From positions 62,001-126,000 of the forward strand of contig NZ_AUBE01000003.1 in assembly GCF_000429085.1 (NCBI RefSeq): a DNA stretch of 64,000 bases, in the 5' to 3' direction. Source of the DNA: Streptomyces flavidovirens DSM 40150 (lineage in GTDB: Bacteria > Actinomycetota > Actinomycetes > Streptomycetales > Streptomycetaceae). This document shows, one piece after another, positions 63,784 to 64,000 of this stretch. Numbering within the stretch: the first letter of the stretch is position 1; the number at the start of each line of letters is the position of its first letter. Position numbers and translations under genes: made by a program. The notes beneath the pieces are model-generated. The model saw nothing but the letters and a program-made list of their open reading frames with translations, was not told where the DNA came from and did no database searches.

Positions 63784-64000
63784 ATGGACAACCGGTACGA
63801 GGTCTTCTGCCTCGCCGACAGACAGTTCTACGAGACCCCGGACCGTCTCTCCGCGGGACGGCCCGGCCCGTCCTCCCCGGTGCCGCTCTTCGAGGTGGCC
63901 CAGCGTGAACTGCCACCCGGGTGGCGGAGGTTCGTCTCCGGCGACTGGATGCACATCAACCCGGTCGACGCGCAGGGCGCGCCGCTGCCCGGCCGGCCGC
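63784..64000 (+). CDS. Probable class III/IV lanthipeptide synthetase (LanKC/RamC-like), 3' part beyond window
   Basis: The first 72 codons from ATG 63784 (GAGGGGGGA upstream): MDNRYEVFCLADRQFYETPD, then PVPLFEVAQRELPPGWRRFVSGDWMHINP. This is the opening of the N-terminal lyase region of RamC/LanKC-type synthetases, which dehydrate and cyclise lanthipeptides through lyase, kinase and cyclase domains. None of the catalytic domains is in view, so the call rests on the N-terminal pattern only. The precursor peptide gene should follow downstream. Confidence 0.72.
   Translation, partial: MDNRYEVFCLADRQFYETPDRLSAGRPGPSSPVPLFEVAQRELPPGWRRFVSGDWMHINPVDAQGAPLPGRP

Overview
This is a high-GC window from an actinomycete, almost certainly a Streptomyces chromosome. 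The signs are GTG and TTG starts behind GGAGG-type ribosome binding sites, chains of genes overlapping by ATGA or GTGA, a tRNA without encoded CCA, a complete conservon, several TerD paralogues and a Streptomyces-type palindromic repeat. All product names come from reading motifs; no database search was possible.

Layout. 1-7.5 kb: a cut-off TetR regulator divergent from a DHA2 exporter, small envelope proteins, a potassium channel, the homodimeric pyruvate dehydrogenase E1 (aceE) and a DUF3052 gene. 7.6-17.6 kb: a peroxiredoxin followed by a Ter-type stress island: two TerD genes, a DUF475 membrane protein, two further TerD-family proteins, and a putative nucleotide-like biosynthetic operon (HpcH/HpaI aldolase, a phosphoribosyltransferase/TRSP protein joined in frame to a StiP/PELOTA protein, and a HAD phosphatase). 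17.5-21.8 kb: DedA, O-methyltransferase, zinc-ribbon, coiled-coil and lipoprotein genes, then tRNA-Val(UAC). 21.9-24.6 kb: a decayed accessory patch with a frameshifted gene, a GntR remnant lacking its DNA-binding half and tiny ORFs. 24.7-43.3 kb: an RpiR regulator, conserved hypotheticals, an FAD/NAD(P) protein, a PhoD-type phosphatase, a secreted HNH nuclease, a FetB-like permease, a manganese-riboswitch-controlled GDT1/UPF0016 transporter, an exporter fused to a MarR-like domain, a gene broken by a TAG codon, an MFS/monooxygenase pair and a GT87-PAP2 fusion.

43.4-48.0 kb is a five-gene conservon (cvnA-B-C-D-E): sensor-kinase-like protein, roadblock protein, DUF742 protein, small GTPase and a P450 that has E-V-L-W instead of the E-x-x-R motif, as in CYP157. 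48.0-53.7 kb holds a lipoprotein, a secreted lipase, two P450s (one CYP125-like) and a steroid-type thiolase. 53.8-60.7 kb contains a transglycosylase-like protein and a translationally coupled operon under a cobalamin riboswitch: a secreted alpha-barrel protein, a second surface protein with a DUF4430-like pattern, and the T, fused A-A and S parts of an ECF transporter. Together these look like a two-protein bacterial counterpart of intrinsic factor feeding a B12 transporter. 60.7-63.6 kb: an MBL hydrolase divergent from an aldehyde dehydrogenase-ferredoxin pair. The window ends inside what looks like a class III/IV lanthipeptide synthetase.

Two divergent promoter regions 9 kb apart (52.3-52.45 and 61.77-61.86 kb) each carry two copies of an AGAAC-N2-GT operator close to the KstR consensus. 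This suggests that the P450/thiolase and MBL/dehydrogenase genes form one regulon.
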